DNA of 64,000 nucleotides from Rhodopseudomonas sp. AAP120. Lineage in GTDB: Bacteria > Pseudomonadota > Alphaproteobacteria > Rhizobiales > Xanthobacteraceae. The notes beneath the pieces are model-generated. The model searched no databases and was not told the DNA's origin. It saw only the letters and a list, made by a program, of their open reading frames with translations. The translations under genes and the position numbers were made by a program. Position 1 is the stretch's first letter; every line of letters starts with the position of its first letter. The stretch covers positions 1 to 64,000 of the forward strand of contig NZ_LJIC01000059.1 of NCBI RefSeq assembly GCF_001295845.1, read 5' to 3'. Positions 50,262-60,186 of this stretch are shown piece after piece.

Positions 50262-52571
50262 ATGACAACAACACGCCATGCGATGACGCGTGCTGCGATT
50301 TCCTGTGCCGCAGGCACGATGATTGTCGTCCTGATGGACGTCTCTCCCGCCTTGCCACAAGGCACCGCAACGCCGCTTCCATCCGTCACCGTTGACGCGC
50401 CGCAGCAGGCACGTCGAGCGACGTCCGCCTCGCGCGGTCGTAGCAGTTCGTCGACGTTGCGGCGCATCGTGCGCGCACGCCAGCCGTCCAACCAGCTGCC
50501 GCAAGCTACGCGCGCGGCGACTGCTGCGCGCGAGACTGCCTGGGGACATGTCGACGGCATTGTCGCGACCCGCAGCGGCACCGGCACCAAGACCGATACG
50601 CCGTTGATCGAGACGCCGCAGTCGATATCCGTCGTGACGCAGGATCAGATCCAGGCGCAGGCGTTCCAGAGCGCGGGGCAGGCGGTCCGGTATCTGCCGG
50701 GAGTGCGCAGCGAAGTCACCGGCGCCGATGCTCGCTTCGATGCGGTATATATTAGAGGCTTCCTCGGTGATCAGTATCTCGACGGCTTGCGGCTGCTGAA
50801 TTTCGGGATCTACAACTACACCATCGTCGAGCCGTTCAATCTGGAGCGGATCGAAGTGTTGCGCGGTCCAGCCTCGATTCTGTACGGGCAGGCGTCACCC
50901 GGCGGCATCGTCAATATGGTCAGCAAACGACCGAGCTTCGAGCCCTATCACGAGATGTTCGTGTCGACCGGCACGCGCGGCCGGATTCAGAGTGGCGTCG
51001 ATCTCAGCGGCCCGCTGGACAGTAACAAGGAGCTTGCCTATCGGCTGACCGCGTCCGGCTTCGATGTCGGCAGCCAGGTCGACTACCAGGGCTATCAGCG
51101 CGTCTCGATCGCACCGTCCTTGACCTGGCGGCCGACCAACGACACCACGCTCACCGTCCTCGGCACCTATCAGCGCGATCCGAAGGCCGGCTTCTACAAC
51201 CAGATTTCGCCCTACGGCATCGGCACGATCTTCCCCTATAAGGGGCAGACGATCCCGACCAGCTTCTTCTCCGGTGAACCCGGTTTCGATCACACCTCGC
51301 GCAGCTACGGTTCGATCGGCTATTTGCTGGAGCACAATGTCGGAGCGGGACTGACGCTGCGCCAGAACCTGCGCTACATGGACAGCGACACCGACGTTGC
51401 GGTGACATCGCCGAATTTTTCGACCGATCCGACCAAGCTGACGCGCGGTGCCTATACCACGCAGGAGTACATCAAGTCGTTCTCCGTCGATACGCAGGCC
51501 GAGGGCAGATTCCGGATCGGATCTTTCGAGCACACCACGCTGTTCGGCATCGATTATCGCAACGCCTCCGATAAGGCTTACAACGGCACCGGAACGGCGA
51601 CGACGATCAATGCCTTCGCGCCCGTCTACGGCACCATTCCGGTCGTCAACCCGGTCTCCGCGAACGGCCAGAACGTCCAACAGCTCGGCGTCTACGCGCA
51701 GGATCAGATCAAGTTCGACAACTGGGTTGCACTGCTCGGCATTCGCCGCGATCAGGCGGACTCGCAGACAAAGAATCTGTTCACCGGCATCCAGACCAGC
51801 GATAAGTCCGACGCCGCCATCACTAAGCGCGGCGCGTTGCTTTACAAATTCGACAACGGCGTATCGCCCTATGTGCAATATACCGAGTCGTTCCAACCCA
51901 CGGTCGGAACCGACTTCTTCGGCAATTCCTTCGTCCCCACCCGGGGGCAGCAATACGAAGGCGGCATCAAATATCAGCCGAATCCGAAGGCGCTCTACAC
52001 GCTGGCCTATTTCGATCTGACCCAGCAGAATGTGCTGACGTCTGATCCTGACCCGACGCATGTCGGCAAGAACGTGCAGACCGGCGAGATCCGCTCGCGC
52101 GGCGTCGAGGTCGAGGCCAAGGCCGAAGTGAACGCCAACCTCACCGCGCTGGCGTCCTACACCTATCTGGATCTCACCGTCACCAAGTCCAACAATGCGG
52201 CGCAGCTCGGCAAGCGTCCGATTGGCATGCCCACCCATTCCGCGAGCGCCTGGGCGGACTATACCTTCCACAGCGGCCCGCTGGACGGCTTCGGCGTCGC
52301 GGGCGGCGTGCGCTACATCGGAGAGAGCGCCGGCACCATCTCGAACTATCTGCCGAACTCCACGACGCCGTTCAACGTGCCGGCGGTGACGCTGGTCGAC
52401 GCGGCGATCCACTACGACCTGAGCGCGCTCGGCAAGCAGTTCACCGGGATGAAGCTGTCGGTCAACGCCACCAATCTGTTCGACAAAGTCTATGTCGGCA
52501 TCTGCCAGGATTTCGGCTGCTATTACGGCCTGCGTCGCGAAGTGATCGCGACCCTGCGCTATCGGTGGTGA
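50262..52571 (+). CDS. TonB-dependent siderophore receptor
   Basis: The 769-residue outer-membrane protein has a signal-like N-terminus, a Ser/Arg-rich linker, a plug domain from about residue 118 (TPLIETPQSISVVTQDQ, with the RIEVLRGPASILYGQASPGG motif) and a 22-strand barrel ending in the aromatic RYRW. It should bring a ferric siderophore across the outer membrane using TonB energy; the ligand is unknown. The ATG at 50262 lies just after an 18-bp palindrome. A PepSY-TM gene follows after seven bases, so they form an operon. Confidence 0.93.
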   Translation: MTTTRHAMTRAAISCAAGTMIVVLMDVSPALPQGTATPLPSVTVDAPQQARRATSASRGRSSSSTLRRIVRARQPSNQLPQATRAATAARETAWGHVDGIVATRSGTGTKTDTPLIETPQSISVVTQDQIQAQAFQSAGQAVRYLPGVRSEVTGADARFDAVYIRGFLGDQYLDGLRLLNFGIYNYTIVEPFNLERIEVLRGPASILYGQASPGGIVNMVSKRPSFEPYHEMFVSTGTRGRIQSGVDLSGPLDSNKELAYRLTASGFDVGSQVDYQGYQRVSIAPSLTWRPTNDTTLTVLGTYQRDPKAGFYNQISPYGIGTIFPYKGQTIPTSFFSGEPGFDHTSRSYGSIGYLLEHNVGAGLTLRQNLRYMDSDTDVAVTSPNFSTDPTKLTRGAYTTQEYIKSFSVDTQAEGRFRIGSFEHTTLFGIDYRNASDKAYNGTGTATTINAFAPVYGTIPVVNPVSANGQNVQQLGVYAQDQIKFDNWVALLGIRRDQADSQTKNLFTGIQTSDKSDAAITKRGALLYKFDNGVSPYVQYTESFQPTVGTDFFGNSFVPTRGQQYEGGIKYQPNPKALYTLAYFDLTQQNVLTSDPDPTHVGKNVQTGEIRSRGVEVEAKAEVNANLTALASYTYLDLTVTKSNNAAQLGKRPIGMPTHSASAWADYTFHSGPLDGFGVAGGVRYIGESAGTISNYLPNSTTPFNVPAVTLVDAAIHYDLSALGKQFTGMKLSVNATNLFDKVYVGICQDFGCYYGLRREVIATLRYRW

Positions 52572-52578
52572 ACCAGGC

Positions 52579-53790
52579 GTGAGGACCGGAGCGGTGAGGC
52601 GGGCTACCCTGCTGAAATGGCTGTGGATACACAAATGGAGCAGCCTGATCTGCACCGTGTTTCTGCTGCTGATCTGCGTCACCGGGCTGCCGCTGGTCTT
52701 TGAAGACGAAATCGCCGATCTGTTCGACGACGCGCTCCCTTACGCTGCCATGCCGTCGGACGCGGCCCGCGTCGATCTCGATCGGCTGATCGCGAAAAGC
52801 CGGGCCGCCTATCCGGACCAGACTGTGATGTTCGCGGTCGTCGGCGACGACGAGCCGAAAGTCGTGGTGTCGCTGGCGCCGTCGTGGGCGGCGTTTCAGG
52901 CCGACCGGCGGTCCATGCGTCAGATCCGGTTCGACGCGCGCACGGGAGACGTGCTCAAGAACGGGGCGCCCCTCGATGGGCGAGCAGCGTCGGTCATGAA
53001 CGTGGTGCGGCAGCTCCACGTGGATCTGTTCGCGGGACTGCCGGGAGAACTGTTTCTGGGCGCGATGGGGCTGCTGTTCGTCGTCGCGATCGTCTCAGGC
53101 GCGGTGGTCTACGGCCCCTTCATGCGGCGACTGGAGTTCGCCACGATCCGGTCGGGGCGCTCGCGTCGGCTGAAATGGCTCGATCTGCACAATCTGCTCG
53201 GTGTCGTTCCGCTGGTGTGGCTGCTGGTGGTCGGTGTCACCGGCGTGATCAACGAACTGTCGAAGCCGATGTTCTCGTTGTGGCAAATGACGGAGGTGCG
53301 GGCCATGCTTGCTTCGTTCGCGGGATCGCCGATCCCGGCACAGCCGTCATCGCCCCGCGCCGCGCTCGAGGTCGCAGAAGCCGCAACGCCGGGGATGACT
53401 CCGGTCAGTGTCACATTTCCAGGATCGCCGTTCGGTTCGCCCTATCACTACATCGTCTGGACCAAGGGGCACGACCCGCTGACCTCACGGTTGTTCAAGC
53501 CGGTGCTGGTCGATGCGCGTAACGGCAAGCTGGCGGCGGTCGTGCAGATGCCGTGGTATCTGACCGCGCTACAGGTCTCGCGCCCATTGCATTTTGGTGA
53601 TTACGGCGGGATGCCGCTGAAGATCATCTGGGCGCTGCTCGATTGCGTCACCATCGTGATACTCGGCAGCGGCTTGTATCTCTGGTGGGCGCGTCGCGGC
53701 GACTTCGCCGGCGCGGCCGGGATTGGTCCCGCCGCCGGCACAGCGGCCGCCGGCAGAGCGAATGTGCTGTCGCCGGGGCCCACCGAATGA
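52579..53790 (+). CDS. PepSY-associated membrane protein, possible ferric reductase
   Basis: The 403-residue protein has four membrane helices (near 20-40, 150-170, 205-225 and 350-370) and periplasmic PepSY-like parts (FDARTGDVLKN and LPWYLTALQVSRPLHFGDYG-like sequence). This PepSY_TM type is often found next to TonB receptors and can reduce ferric siderophores at the inner membrane. Conserved histidines in RQLHVDLFAG and RPLHFGDYGG may hold haem. It starts with GTG and overlaps the next gene by four bases. Confidence 0.87.
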   Translation: MRTGAVRRATLLKWLWIHKWSSLICTVFLLLICVTGLPLVFEDEIADLFDDALPYAAMPSDAARVDLDRLIAKSRAAYPDQTVMFAVVGDDEPKVVVSLAPSWAAFQADRRSMRQIRFDARTGDVLKNGAPLDGRAASVMNVVRQLHVDLFAGLPGELFLGAMGLLFVVAIVSGAVVYGPFMRRLEFATIRSGRSRRLKWLDLHNLLGVVPLVWLLVVGVTGVINELSKPMFSLWQMTEVRAMLASFAGSPIPAQPSSPRAALEVAEAATPGMTPVSVTFPGSPFGSPYHYIVWTKGHDPLTSRLFKPVLVDARNGKLAAVVQMPWYLTALQVSRPLHFGDYGGMPLKIIWALLDCVTIVILGSGLYLWWARRGDFAGAAGIGPAAGTAAAGRANVLSPGPTE

Positions 53791-53978
53791 GAGCGCAAAC
53801 GCTGTTACGGATTTGGCGCTGGCCGCTCGCGCTCGCGGCTCTGATCGCGGCGGGGCTCGCGGCTGCGTTTCTCGGCAACGATGCGATCTGGCGGTCGTTG
53901 TCCTGGGCGGCGCTTGCCGTCCCGCTGATCACTATCGTGATCGCGCTGTCGCGTGGCGGCTTCGGCCGCGCCCGTTAA
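53787..53978 (+). CDS. Small two-helix membrane protein in the receptor operon
   Basis: The ATG at 53787 overlaps the PepSY-TM stop (ATGA), and the product has 63 residues with two membrane helices (PLALAALIAAGLAAAFLG and AALAVPLITIVIALS). No domain is recognised. The coupling means it is likely made together with the reductase-like protein. Its stop overlaps by four bases the end of the convergent antiporter gene. Confidence 0.75.
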   Translation: MRAQTLLRIWRWPLALAALIAAGLAAAFLGNDAIWRSLSWAALAVPLITIVIALSRGGFGRAR

Positions 53979-55753
53979 TCCACTGCCGCCACACCCTCAC
54001 GCACCTGCTTCTTCCGGGTATCGCGTTCGTCGTGGATGATGGCGATCACCTTGCCGACCGGGGTGCCGAGGGTCTGCAGCACCGTGGAGGCGATTTCGAA
54101 GCTGGCTTCGAGGACTTCGCGGACGACGTCGGTAGCCCCGAGCTTGAACAGCCGGCGGGCGTGGTCGGCGTCACGGGCGCGGACGATCACCGGCAGATCC
54201 GGGCGCTCGGCGCGGGCGGCGGCGACGACGTGCTCGGCCGCGACCGCGTCGTGCATCGTCACCACCAGCGCCGGCGCTTCGGCGAGACCGCATTTGCGCA
54301 GGAAGGCGCGCTGCGTGGCGTCGCCATAGACCAGATTTTGGCCGGCGCGCCGCGCTCGCGCCACCGCCTCGGGATCGATCTCGATGCCGATGAACGGCTT
54401 GTCCTGCTTCTTCAGGATGTCGCCGAGAATGCGGCCGACGCGGCCGTAGCCGACGATGATGATGCGGCCCTCTTCGGCCGGGCCGGGGTCGGCATGGCCG
54501 TCGGCCAGGGCGGTGGCATTGCGCACCCGCGAGCTGGCTTTGCGGGACAGCCGCGCCAGATATGGCGTCAGCATCATCGTGCCGGACGATACCAGCAGCA
54601 TGAACTGCTCGACCTCGTGAGTGACGAGCCCGCTCGAACTGGCGAGGCCGAGCACCAGGAAGGCGAATTCGCCGCCGCCGGCGAGCAGCAGGCTGGCCTC
54701 CGCCACCACCGGCCGGGACAGGCCGAAGGCGCGCGTCAGGCCGGCGATCAGCACGGCTTTCAGCGCCACCATGCCGAACACCGAAGCTGCCACCATGGCC
54801 GGATAGCGCGCGACTTCGGCGACATCGATCCGCATCCCGACCGAGATGAAGAACAGGCCGAGCAGCATGCCCTTGAACGGCTCGATATCGACCTCGACCT
54901 GGCGGCGGAATTCGGTTTCGGCCAGCACCAGGCCGGCGAGGAACGCGCCGAGCGCCATCGACAGGCCGGCGACGTGAGTAAGCAGCGAGGTGCCGACGAC
55001 GACGAACAGGATGGTGGCCATGAACAGTTCGCGGTTGCGGGTATGCGCCACCAGCCGGAACAGCCGGCGCAGCACGAGCCGGCCGAAGCCGACGATCAGC
55101 AGGATCGCCGCGACCGCCTGGATCAGCGCCATCGCCAGGCCGAACCACACCGAGGTCGTCGCGCCGGCCGCCTGCGCGGCGTCGCCGTGCGTCTGGCCCA
55201 GCACCACGATCAGAAACAGGATCGGCACCACGGCGAGATCCTGCGCCAGCAGCACCGCGAAGATGGCGCGGCCGGTCTGCGTCGCCAGCCGCTTCTGCTC
55301 GGCGAGCAGCTGCAGCACGATCGCGGTCGACGACAGCGCCAGGCAGGCGCCGATCACCAGGCTGGCCTCGACCGTGTTGCCGAACCCGATGGCGATGCCG
55401 GCGATCGCCGCAGTGGTCAGCACCACCTGCAGCATGCCGAGCCCGAACACCAGCCGGCGCATCGTCCACAGCCGGTCGAACGACAATTCGAGCCCGATGG
55501 TGAACAGCAGGAAGGCGACGCCGAGTTCGGCGAGCCGGTCGACCGCATCCTGCGACGTAATCGTGATCGCCTGCAGCCAGGGTACGCCGTCGCCGATGCG
55601 GCCGAGGCTGTAGGGGCCGAGCACGAGGCCGGCGACCAGGAAGCCGAGCACCGGGCTGATGCGCAGCCGCGCCATCAGCGGAATCACCACGCCGGCGGTC
55701 CCGAGAAACACCAGGGCTTCACGGTAGACGCCGATATCGCTTGCAGTTGTCAT
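53975..55753 (-). CDS. Kef-type CPA2 cation:proton antiporter with TrkA-N domain
   Basis: The 592-residue protein has 12 or so membrane helices (residues 5-385) with the family stretch VLGFLVAGLVLGPYSLGRIG and LGAFLAGLVLAETEFRRQVE, and a C-terminal Rossmann TrkA-N domain (about 415-530) opening with IIIVGYGRVGRILGD. KefB/YbaL-type proteins move K+ or Na+ against H+, gated by nucleotide or glutathione binding. The ATG at 55753 starts at the first helix. Confidence 0.93.
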   Translation of the reverse strand: MTTASDIGVYREALVFLGTAGVVIPLMARLRISPVLGFLVAGLVLGPYSLGRIGDGVPWLQAITITSQDAVDRLAELGVAFLLFTIGLELSFDRLWTMRRLVFGLGMLQVVLTTAAIAGIAIGFGNTVEASLVIGACLALSSTAIVLQLLAEQKRLATQTGRAIFAVLLAQDLAVVPILFLIVVLGQTHGDAAQAAGATTSVWFGLAMALIQAVAAILLIVGFGRLVLRRLFRLVAHTRNRELFMATILFVVVGTSLLTHVAGLSMALGAFLAGLVLAETEFRRQVEVDIEPFKGMLLGLFFISVGMRIDVAEVARYPAMVAASVFGMVALKAVLIAGLTRAFGLSRPVVAEASLLLAGGGEFAFLVLGLASSSGLVTHEVEQFMLLVSSGTMMLTPYLARLSRKASSRVRNATALADGHADPGPAEEGRIIIVGYGRVGRILGDILKKQDKPFIGIEIDPEAVARARRAGQNLVYGDATQRAFLRKCGLAEAPALVVTMHDAVAAEHVVAAARAERPDLPVIVRARDADHARRLFKLGATDVVREVLEASFEIASTVLQTLGTPVGKVIAIIHDERDTRKKQVREGVAAVD

Positions 55754-55946
55754 TTTGATTCCAGATCACGCGTCCGGCAGCCCCGCGCGGGTCTCGATCA
55801 AACTCCGGCCCGGCTGCGTCAAAACACCGCAATGCCCCGTCCCGCGTCGGCGGCCGGATCTTGCTCGGCGCGGAGCCCGCACGCGACGCGGCGATGAGTC
55901 GAAGCGCGGGTGGCACCTCGCGTCGTCATGTCGAAGATCGGTCGAT

Positions 55947-56072
55947 ATGGAACATAGCACGCCGCTGATTTCGACCATCGTCGAAGGCCTGGTGCTGGCG
56001 TTTATTTTCGACGGTGTGGCACAGCGGCTCCGCGTTCGATGCCGCGTGCGAGGGAGCGGCATCCCGAGTTGA
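55947..56072 (+). pseudogene. N-terminal fragment of a second Kef/YbaL-type antiporter
   Basis: The 41 residues MEHSTPLISTIVEGLVLAFI then FDGVAQRLR fit the start of a Kef/YbaL antiporter, in which the motif SPLVGYLLAG should follow after RLR. Instead the frame runs into unrelated Arg-rich codons and stops. This looks like a decayed gene start; it points away from the antiporter gene next to it. Confidence 0.6.
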
Positions 56073-56107
56073 AGCAAGGCGCTACGCGGGGCGATACGCG
56101 CGCGTCA

Positions 56108-56638
56108 TCACCGTGACAGCAGCTTCAACGTGCCGTTACGATAGATCGGCCCCTGTGCCTTGCCGCCGGTGACCACGTTGGTCTGATATTGCTGGCTGAC
56201 GCCGTCGAGGGCCGTCGACAGTTCGGCACGAAAGGTCGCGAAGCCGGCCGAATCGATCTGCTTCGGCACTTCACCTTTCGCGAACAGCCGCTGCTTGGCC
56301 TCGTCGGGAGCCTGCGCGCGGACCCCGCCGCTCACCGTGAGGTCGACGATCAAGCGGTCGCCCCGCCACCGGGCGGAGCCGCTGGCTCCAAGTTCGGCGT
56401 CGTCGAGCAGCAGCGATCCGGCGACCAGATAGTCGCCGCTCGGCACCGCGGTGAAGCCGAGGCGCAAGGTGCCGGTCTCGCCGTCCTCCGACTGCCACGC
56501 CCAGCGATGCTCGCCGCGATAGGTGACGGCGGTCTGCGTCAGCTCGGGCCGCAGCTCTTGCGCCGAAGCGGGGCAGGGCGTCGTTGCCGCCCAAACCGCA
56601 ACGATCGCGGCGCGGGCCACATAGGTCATGAAGCGCAT
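56108..56638 (-). CDS. Exported hypothetical protein in the receptor group
   Basis: The 176-residue protein has a signal peptide (to about PASAQ) and an all-beta mature part (EHRWAWQSEDGETGTLRLGF and LTVSGGVRAQAPDEAKQRLF). The pattern suggests a small periplasmic or secreted binding protein, but no family is recognised. GGAG precedes the ATG at 56638. It follows the leftward receptor gene after 20 bp, so it may be part of the siderophore uptake operon. Confidence 0.7.
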   Translation of the reverse strand: MRFMTYVARAAIVAVWAATTPCPASAQELRPELTQTAVTYRGEHRWAWQSEDGETGTLRLGFTAVPSGDYLVAGSLLLDDAELGASGSARWRGDRLIVDLTVSGGVRAQAPDEAKQRLFAKGEVPKQIDSAGFATFRAELSTALDGVSQQYQTNVVTGGKAQGPIYRNGTLKLLSR

Positions 56639-56658
56639 CGTGTCGTCTCCTGAAAGGC

Positions 56659-58968
56659 TCACCAGCGGTAGCGAAGGCTGGCGATGACCGAGCGGTCGAA
56701 GCCGGCGTTGCAACTCGTGGCCGAGCAGCTCACGTAGTACTGCTTGTTGGTGAGGTTGGTGGCGTTGACGGCGAGCCGCATTCCCTTGAGGTCGCGGTGA
56801 AGCTGGCCGAGATCGTAGTGAAGCCGGGCATCGAACAGCACGTAGGACGGCACGCCGATGGTATTGGCAGAATCCGCGAAGCTCTCGCCCACGTAGCGCG
56901 TGCCGAGGCCGGCGCCGAAGCCGGCCAGCGGGCCGCTCTGGAACGTGTAGTCGCCCCACAGCGACGCGGTGTCGGCCGGCAGCCCGGTCGGACGATTGCC
57001 GAGCTCGGCGGCACTGTTGCTCTTGGTTACGGTCAGTTCAGCGTGGGTGTAGGAGGCCACCAGATTGAGGCCGGCGATCGGGTTGGCCACGCCCTGAAGC
57101 TCGAAGCCGCGCGAGCGCACCTCGCCGATCTGAAGACGGTTGAGCGAATTGTTCGCATCGATCGTCTGCACGTTCTCTTGATAGAGATCGAACACCGACA
57201 TGGTGACGAAGCTGGTCGCTCCGGACGGCTGGAACTTGACGCCGATTTCCGCCTGTCGCCCGGTCGTCGGCTTGTAGGGCTGGCCGTAGAAATCGGTCCC
57301 GAGCACCGGGCTGAACGAGGTCGAGTAGCCGATATAGGGCGCGAGGCCGATGTCGCTGAGATAGACGAGCCCGGCCCGATAGGTGGATGCCTTGTCGTCC
57401 TGCGTGGCGGTCGAGCCCTTCAGCCGATTGTCCGTGGCGGTGTTCGACCGGTCCTGCCGCCCGCCGAAGCTCAGCACCCAATGGCGATCGAATTTGATCT
57501 GCTGCTGGCCGTAGATTCCGACCTGGTCGGAGGTCTGCCAGGTCGAGGCCATCGGCGTGGTCGCCGCGCCGATCGGCTGATTGTAGACCGGGTTGAAGAT
57601 ATCGATCGACGGAGCGCGGCCGCTGTTGAGGTAGTAATCCTCGGTCGAACGACGGTAGTCGACGCCGGCCAGCGACACGAACTGCGCCGAGCCCATCCAC
57701 CAGTCGGCTTGAATCTGATTGTCGGACGCGTAGGTGTCGCCGACGATGCGGAATTGATACAGCGCGCGATTGAGCGTCCGCTGGTCGGCCGCGAGACTCA
57801 TGCCCGACGCGGTGTTGGTCAAAAGGTCGACATGGCCGTAGCGGAAATTGGACCGCATCGTGAAGGTGTCGTCGAGACGATGTTCGAACAGATATCCGGC
57901 TGAATACTGCGTGCGATCGTTGTCGAGGCCGGGCTGGTCGAGGAACTGGTTACGCGGCAGCTGCCCGTTCCTGTTGGGAAGCAGCGTGCCCTGGATCGGG
58001 ATGTAGGGGCGCGGCGGCCCGAATTTTTCGTGGCTGTAGTCGGTCAGGATCGTCAGCGTCGTGTCGATGTTCGGCCGCCAGGTGAGCGCCGGTGCGATGA
58101 ACACCTTGTCGTCCGGGACCGCCTTGAACTGGGTGTTGCTGTCGCGCGCTAGTCCGGTCAGCCGGTAGAGAAACTGGCCGTCCTTGTCGATCGGCCCGCT
58201 GAGATCGAACTGCCCCTGCAGCCGGTCGAAGCTGCCGCCTTGCAGCATCACTTCGTGGAAAGGCTTGTCGAGCGGACGCTTGGTGATGAGATTGACTAGG
58301 CCGCCTGGCGAGTTCTGGCCGTACAGCACCGAGCTCGGCCCGCGCAGAACCTCGACGCGTTCGAGACCGTAAGGTTCGGTCTTCGGCCATGCCTGGGCGG
58401 TGGTGCCGCGCAGGCCGTCGCGCAGGATTCCGCTGCTGCTGGCATCGAAGCCGCGAATGCTGAACGTGTCGAAACGCTGCGAGATCGCTGGTGTGGTCGC
58501 CACGACACCCGCGGAGTAGCGCAAGGCGTCGGTCACCGACTGAACGTTCTGCGCGTCCATCTGCTGACGATTGATCACCGAGATCGACTGCGGCGTTTCG
58601 ATCAGCGGTGTGTTGGTCTTGGTCCCCGTCGTGCTGGCCCGGGCGACGAAGCCGGACGCATCCGCGCCACGTGCGGAGGTCGCCCGCGAGGTCGGGCGGG
58701 GGAGCGCTGCGGGAGCGGCGGTCACGGTCGGCCGGGTGGCCCTCCGCTTCGGCCTGCTCTGCTTCGGGGCGCTGACGACCACGGCAGGCAGCGCGTTCAC
58801 GGCCGGGGAGGCGGGCGCAACTGCCGCCGCCTGGGCCCGTGCATCGTCGGTCGCCGCGCCGATCAGCAGCAATGCACTCATCGGCAGCGACGCGGCGTAT
58901 CTGCGGTTGCGCCGCGCCGCTCGCTGGCGTGAAGCAATTAGTTCGGCAGGACGCGGCTGTGTGGTCAT
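56659..58968 (-). CDS. TonB-dependent siderophore receptor
   Basis: The 769-residue protein has a signal-like N-terminus, an Ala/Pro/Thr-rich linker, the plug domain (TPLIETPQSISVINRQQMDA and RVEVLRGPSSVLYGQNSPGG) and a barrel ending in IASLRYRW. It is a paralogue of the receptor at 50262, with similar length and the same plug motif. GGAGGA precedes the ATG. A PchR-like AraC gene lies upstream on the same strand, so it probably takes up a siderophore sensed by that regulator. Confidence 0.93.
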   Translation of the reverse strand: MTTQPRPAELIASRQRAARRNRRYAASLPMSALLLIGAATDDARAQAAAVAPASPAVNALPAVVVSAPKQSRPKRRATRPTVTAAPAALPRPTSRATSARGADASGFVARASTTGTKTNTPLIETPQSISVINRQQMDAQNVQSVTDALRYSAGVVATTPAISQRFDTFSIRGFDASSSGILRDGLRGTTAQAWPKTEPYGLERVEVLRGPSSVLYGQNSPGGLVNLITKRPLDKPFHEVMLQGGSFDRLQGQFDLSGPIDKDGQFLYRLTGLARDSNTQFKAVPDDKVFIAPALTWRPNIDTTLTILTDYSHEKFGPPRPYIPIQGTLLPNRNGQLPRNQFLDQPGLDNDRTQYSAGYLFEHRLDDTFTMRSNFRYGHVDLLTNTASGMSLAADQRTLNRALYQFRIVGDTYASDNQIQADWWMGSAQFVSLAGVDYRRSTEDYYLNSGRAPSIDIFNPVYNQPIGAATTPMASTWQTSDQVGIYGQQQIKFDRHWVLSFGGRQDRSNTATDNRLKGSTATQDDKASTYRAGLVYLSDIGLAPYIGYSTSFSPVLGTDFYGQPYKPTTGRQAEIGVKFQPSGATSFVTMSVFDLYQENVQTIDANNSLNRLQIGEVRSRGFELQGVANPIAGLNLVASYTHAELTVTKSNSAAELGNRPTGLPADTASLWGDYTFQSGPLAGFGAGLGTRYVGESFADSANTIGVPSYVLFDARLHYDLGQLHRDLKGMRLAVNATNLTNKQYYVSCSATSCNAGFDRSVIASLRYRW

Positions 58969-59108
58969 CGTGATATTCCTCCAGGACGCGGCACAGAAGC
59001 GTCACTGCGAGGAATGCGACAAGCCGTCGGACTTTTGATTTCCGGACGAATTCTTACGATTACAAACGTTCTACGTCGTCGGCGGGGTGAGGCGGTCGCG
59101 GAGTGGAA

Positions 59109-59942
59109 TTACAGCAGATCGCGCGGAGAAATTCCGAAGCGCTTTCGGAACACCGCCGAGAAGTAAGCGGGTGTGTAGCCGACGCGATGCGCGGCCTCCG
59201 ATACGTTGGTGGCGCCGCTCGACAGCAGCCGATACGCTTCGTTCAAACGTGCGTCCTGCAGGAAGTCGTTCACGGTGGTGCCGAATGCCGCCTGGAATCC
59301 ATCCGTCAGCTTGCGGGTGTTCAGTCCCACCGCCGCCGCCAGGGCCGGCAAATTCGGCGGAGCCCCGAGCCGTTCCAGGAGGATGGCGCGGGCTTTCTTC
59401 AAGCGCTCGACATCGCCGAGCGAGGGCCGCAGTGTCTCGATCGCCGAGTTGGCGTCGACCGCGTCGTAGGCCAAAGCGAGGATCTCGATCGCCTTTGCGG
59501 ACAGGAACAGATCCCGCGCCGCGCCCACGAAGGGGCACACCTCGAGCTGTGAGCACAGCGCCTGCAGCGCACGCGGCGCCTCGATGTGGTGAAGGCTCGG
59601 GCGATCGGTGCAGAACAGCGGCGTCAGCGGATCGCGTTCGGCCTCGCCGCCCGGTGAAAAGGCGGCCTTGACCATCACGTAGTGCAACGGCTCGTCGGCC
59701 GTCACCATCTGGCGACCGGAGGCATCGGCCGGCGAACGGATCACGCACACCGTGGGACCGGCGATGCTGAACTCACTGACGCAGCCATCGATCCGCGCCC
59801 GCATCGCGCCGCGTAGGATGACCACCACCTTGGTGCCGTGATGCAGCTGTTCGTCGACCCAATCGCCATCGGGCTGCTGCAGAACGCCGCTGGCCAGATC
59901 GAGCTGCGAGATCGCGCCCGTCCACCTGTGCTCCAATGTCAT
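59109..59942 (-). CDS. AraC-family regulator, PchR-like
   Basis: The 277-residue protein ends with two HTH motifs (about 180-277; GLNTRKLTDGFQAAFGTTVN and RVGYTPAYFSAVFRKRFGIS). The N-terminal sensor half (residues 1-160) resembles the PchR/YbtA group, which activates siderophore receptor genes in the presence of the ferric siderophore. It lies directly upstream of the receptor gene, same direction, 140 bp apart. The start at 59942 has no strong ribosome site; the frame is open a little further upstream. Confidence 0.87.
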   Translation of the reverse strand: MTLEHRWTGAISQLDLASGVLQQPDGDWVDEQLHHGTKVVVILRGAMRARIDGCVSEFSIAGPTVCVIRSPADASGRQMVTADEPLHYVMVKAAFSPGGEAERDPLTPLFCTDRPSLHHIEAPRALQALCSQLEVCPFVGAARDLFLSAKAIEILALAYDAVDANSAIETLRPSLGDVERLKKARAILLERLGAPPNLPALAAAVGLNTRKLTDGFQAAFGTTVNDFLQDARLNEAYRLLSSGATNVSEAAHRVGYTPAYFSAVFRKRFGISPRDLL

Positions 59943-60186
59943 GCTTCCGCCGTCGAACACCGCTGGTGACAAGGAGCAACACTATGTCACCGAAGCCTGG
60001 CAACGGCACCGGGGCGACGCGAGGCGAAGTCGAGAAAAGCTCGAAGGTGGCCGAGGCGAAATGGCGCTGGTGGCATTTGCCGTTCACGCCGACGCGCGCG
60101 TCACGGCCGATCATCGCTTCGGCAGCCTTGCGAACGCGGGATGCGACCGGCGCCGCGAGCCTCCGCAGCTGTTCAGCCGGATCGGC

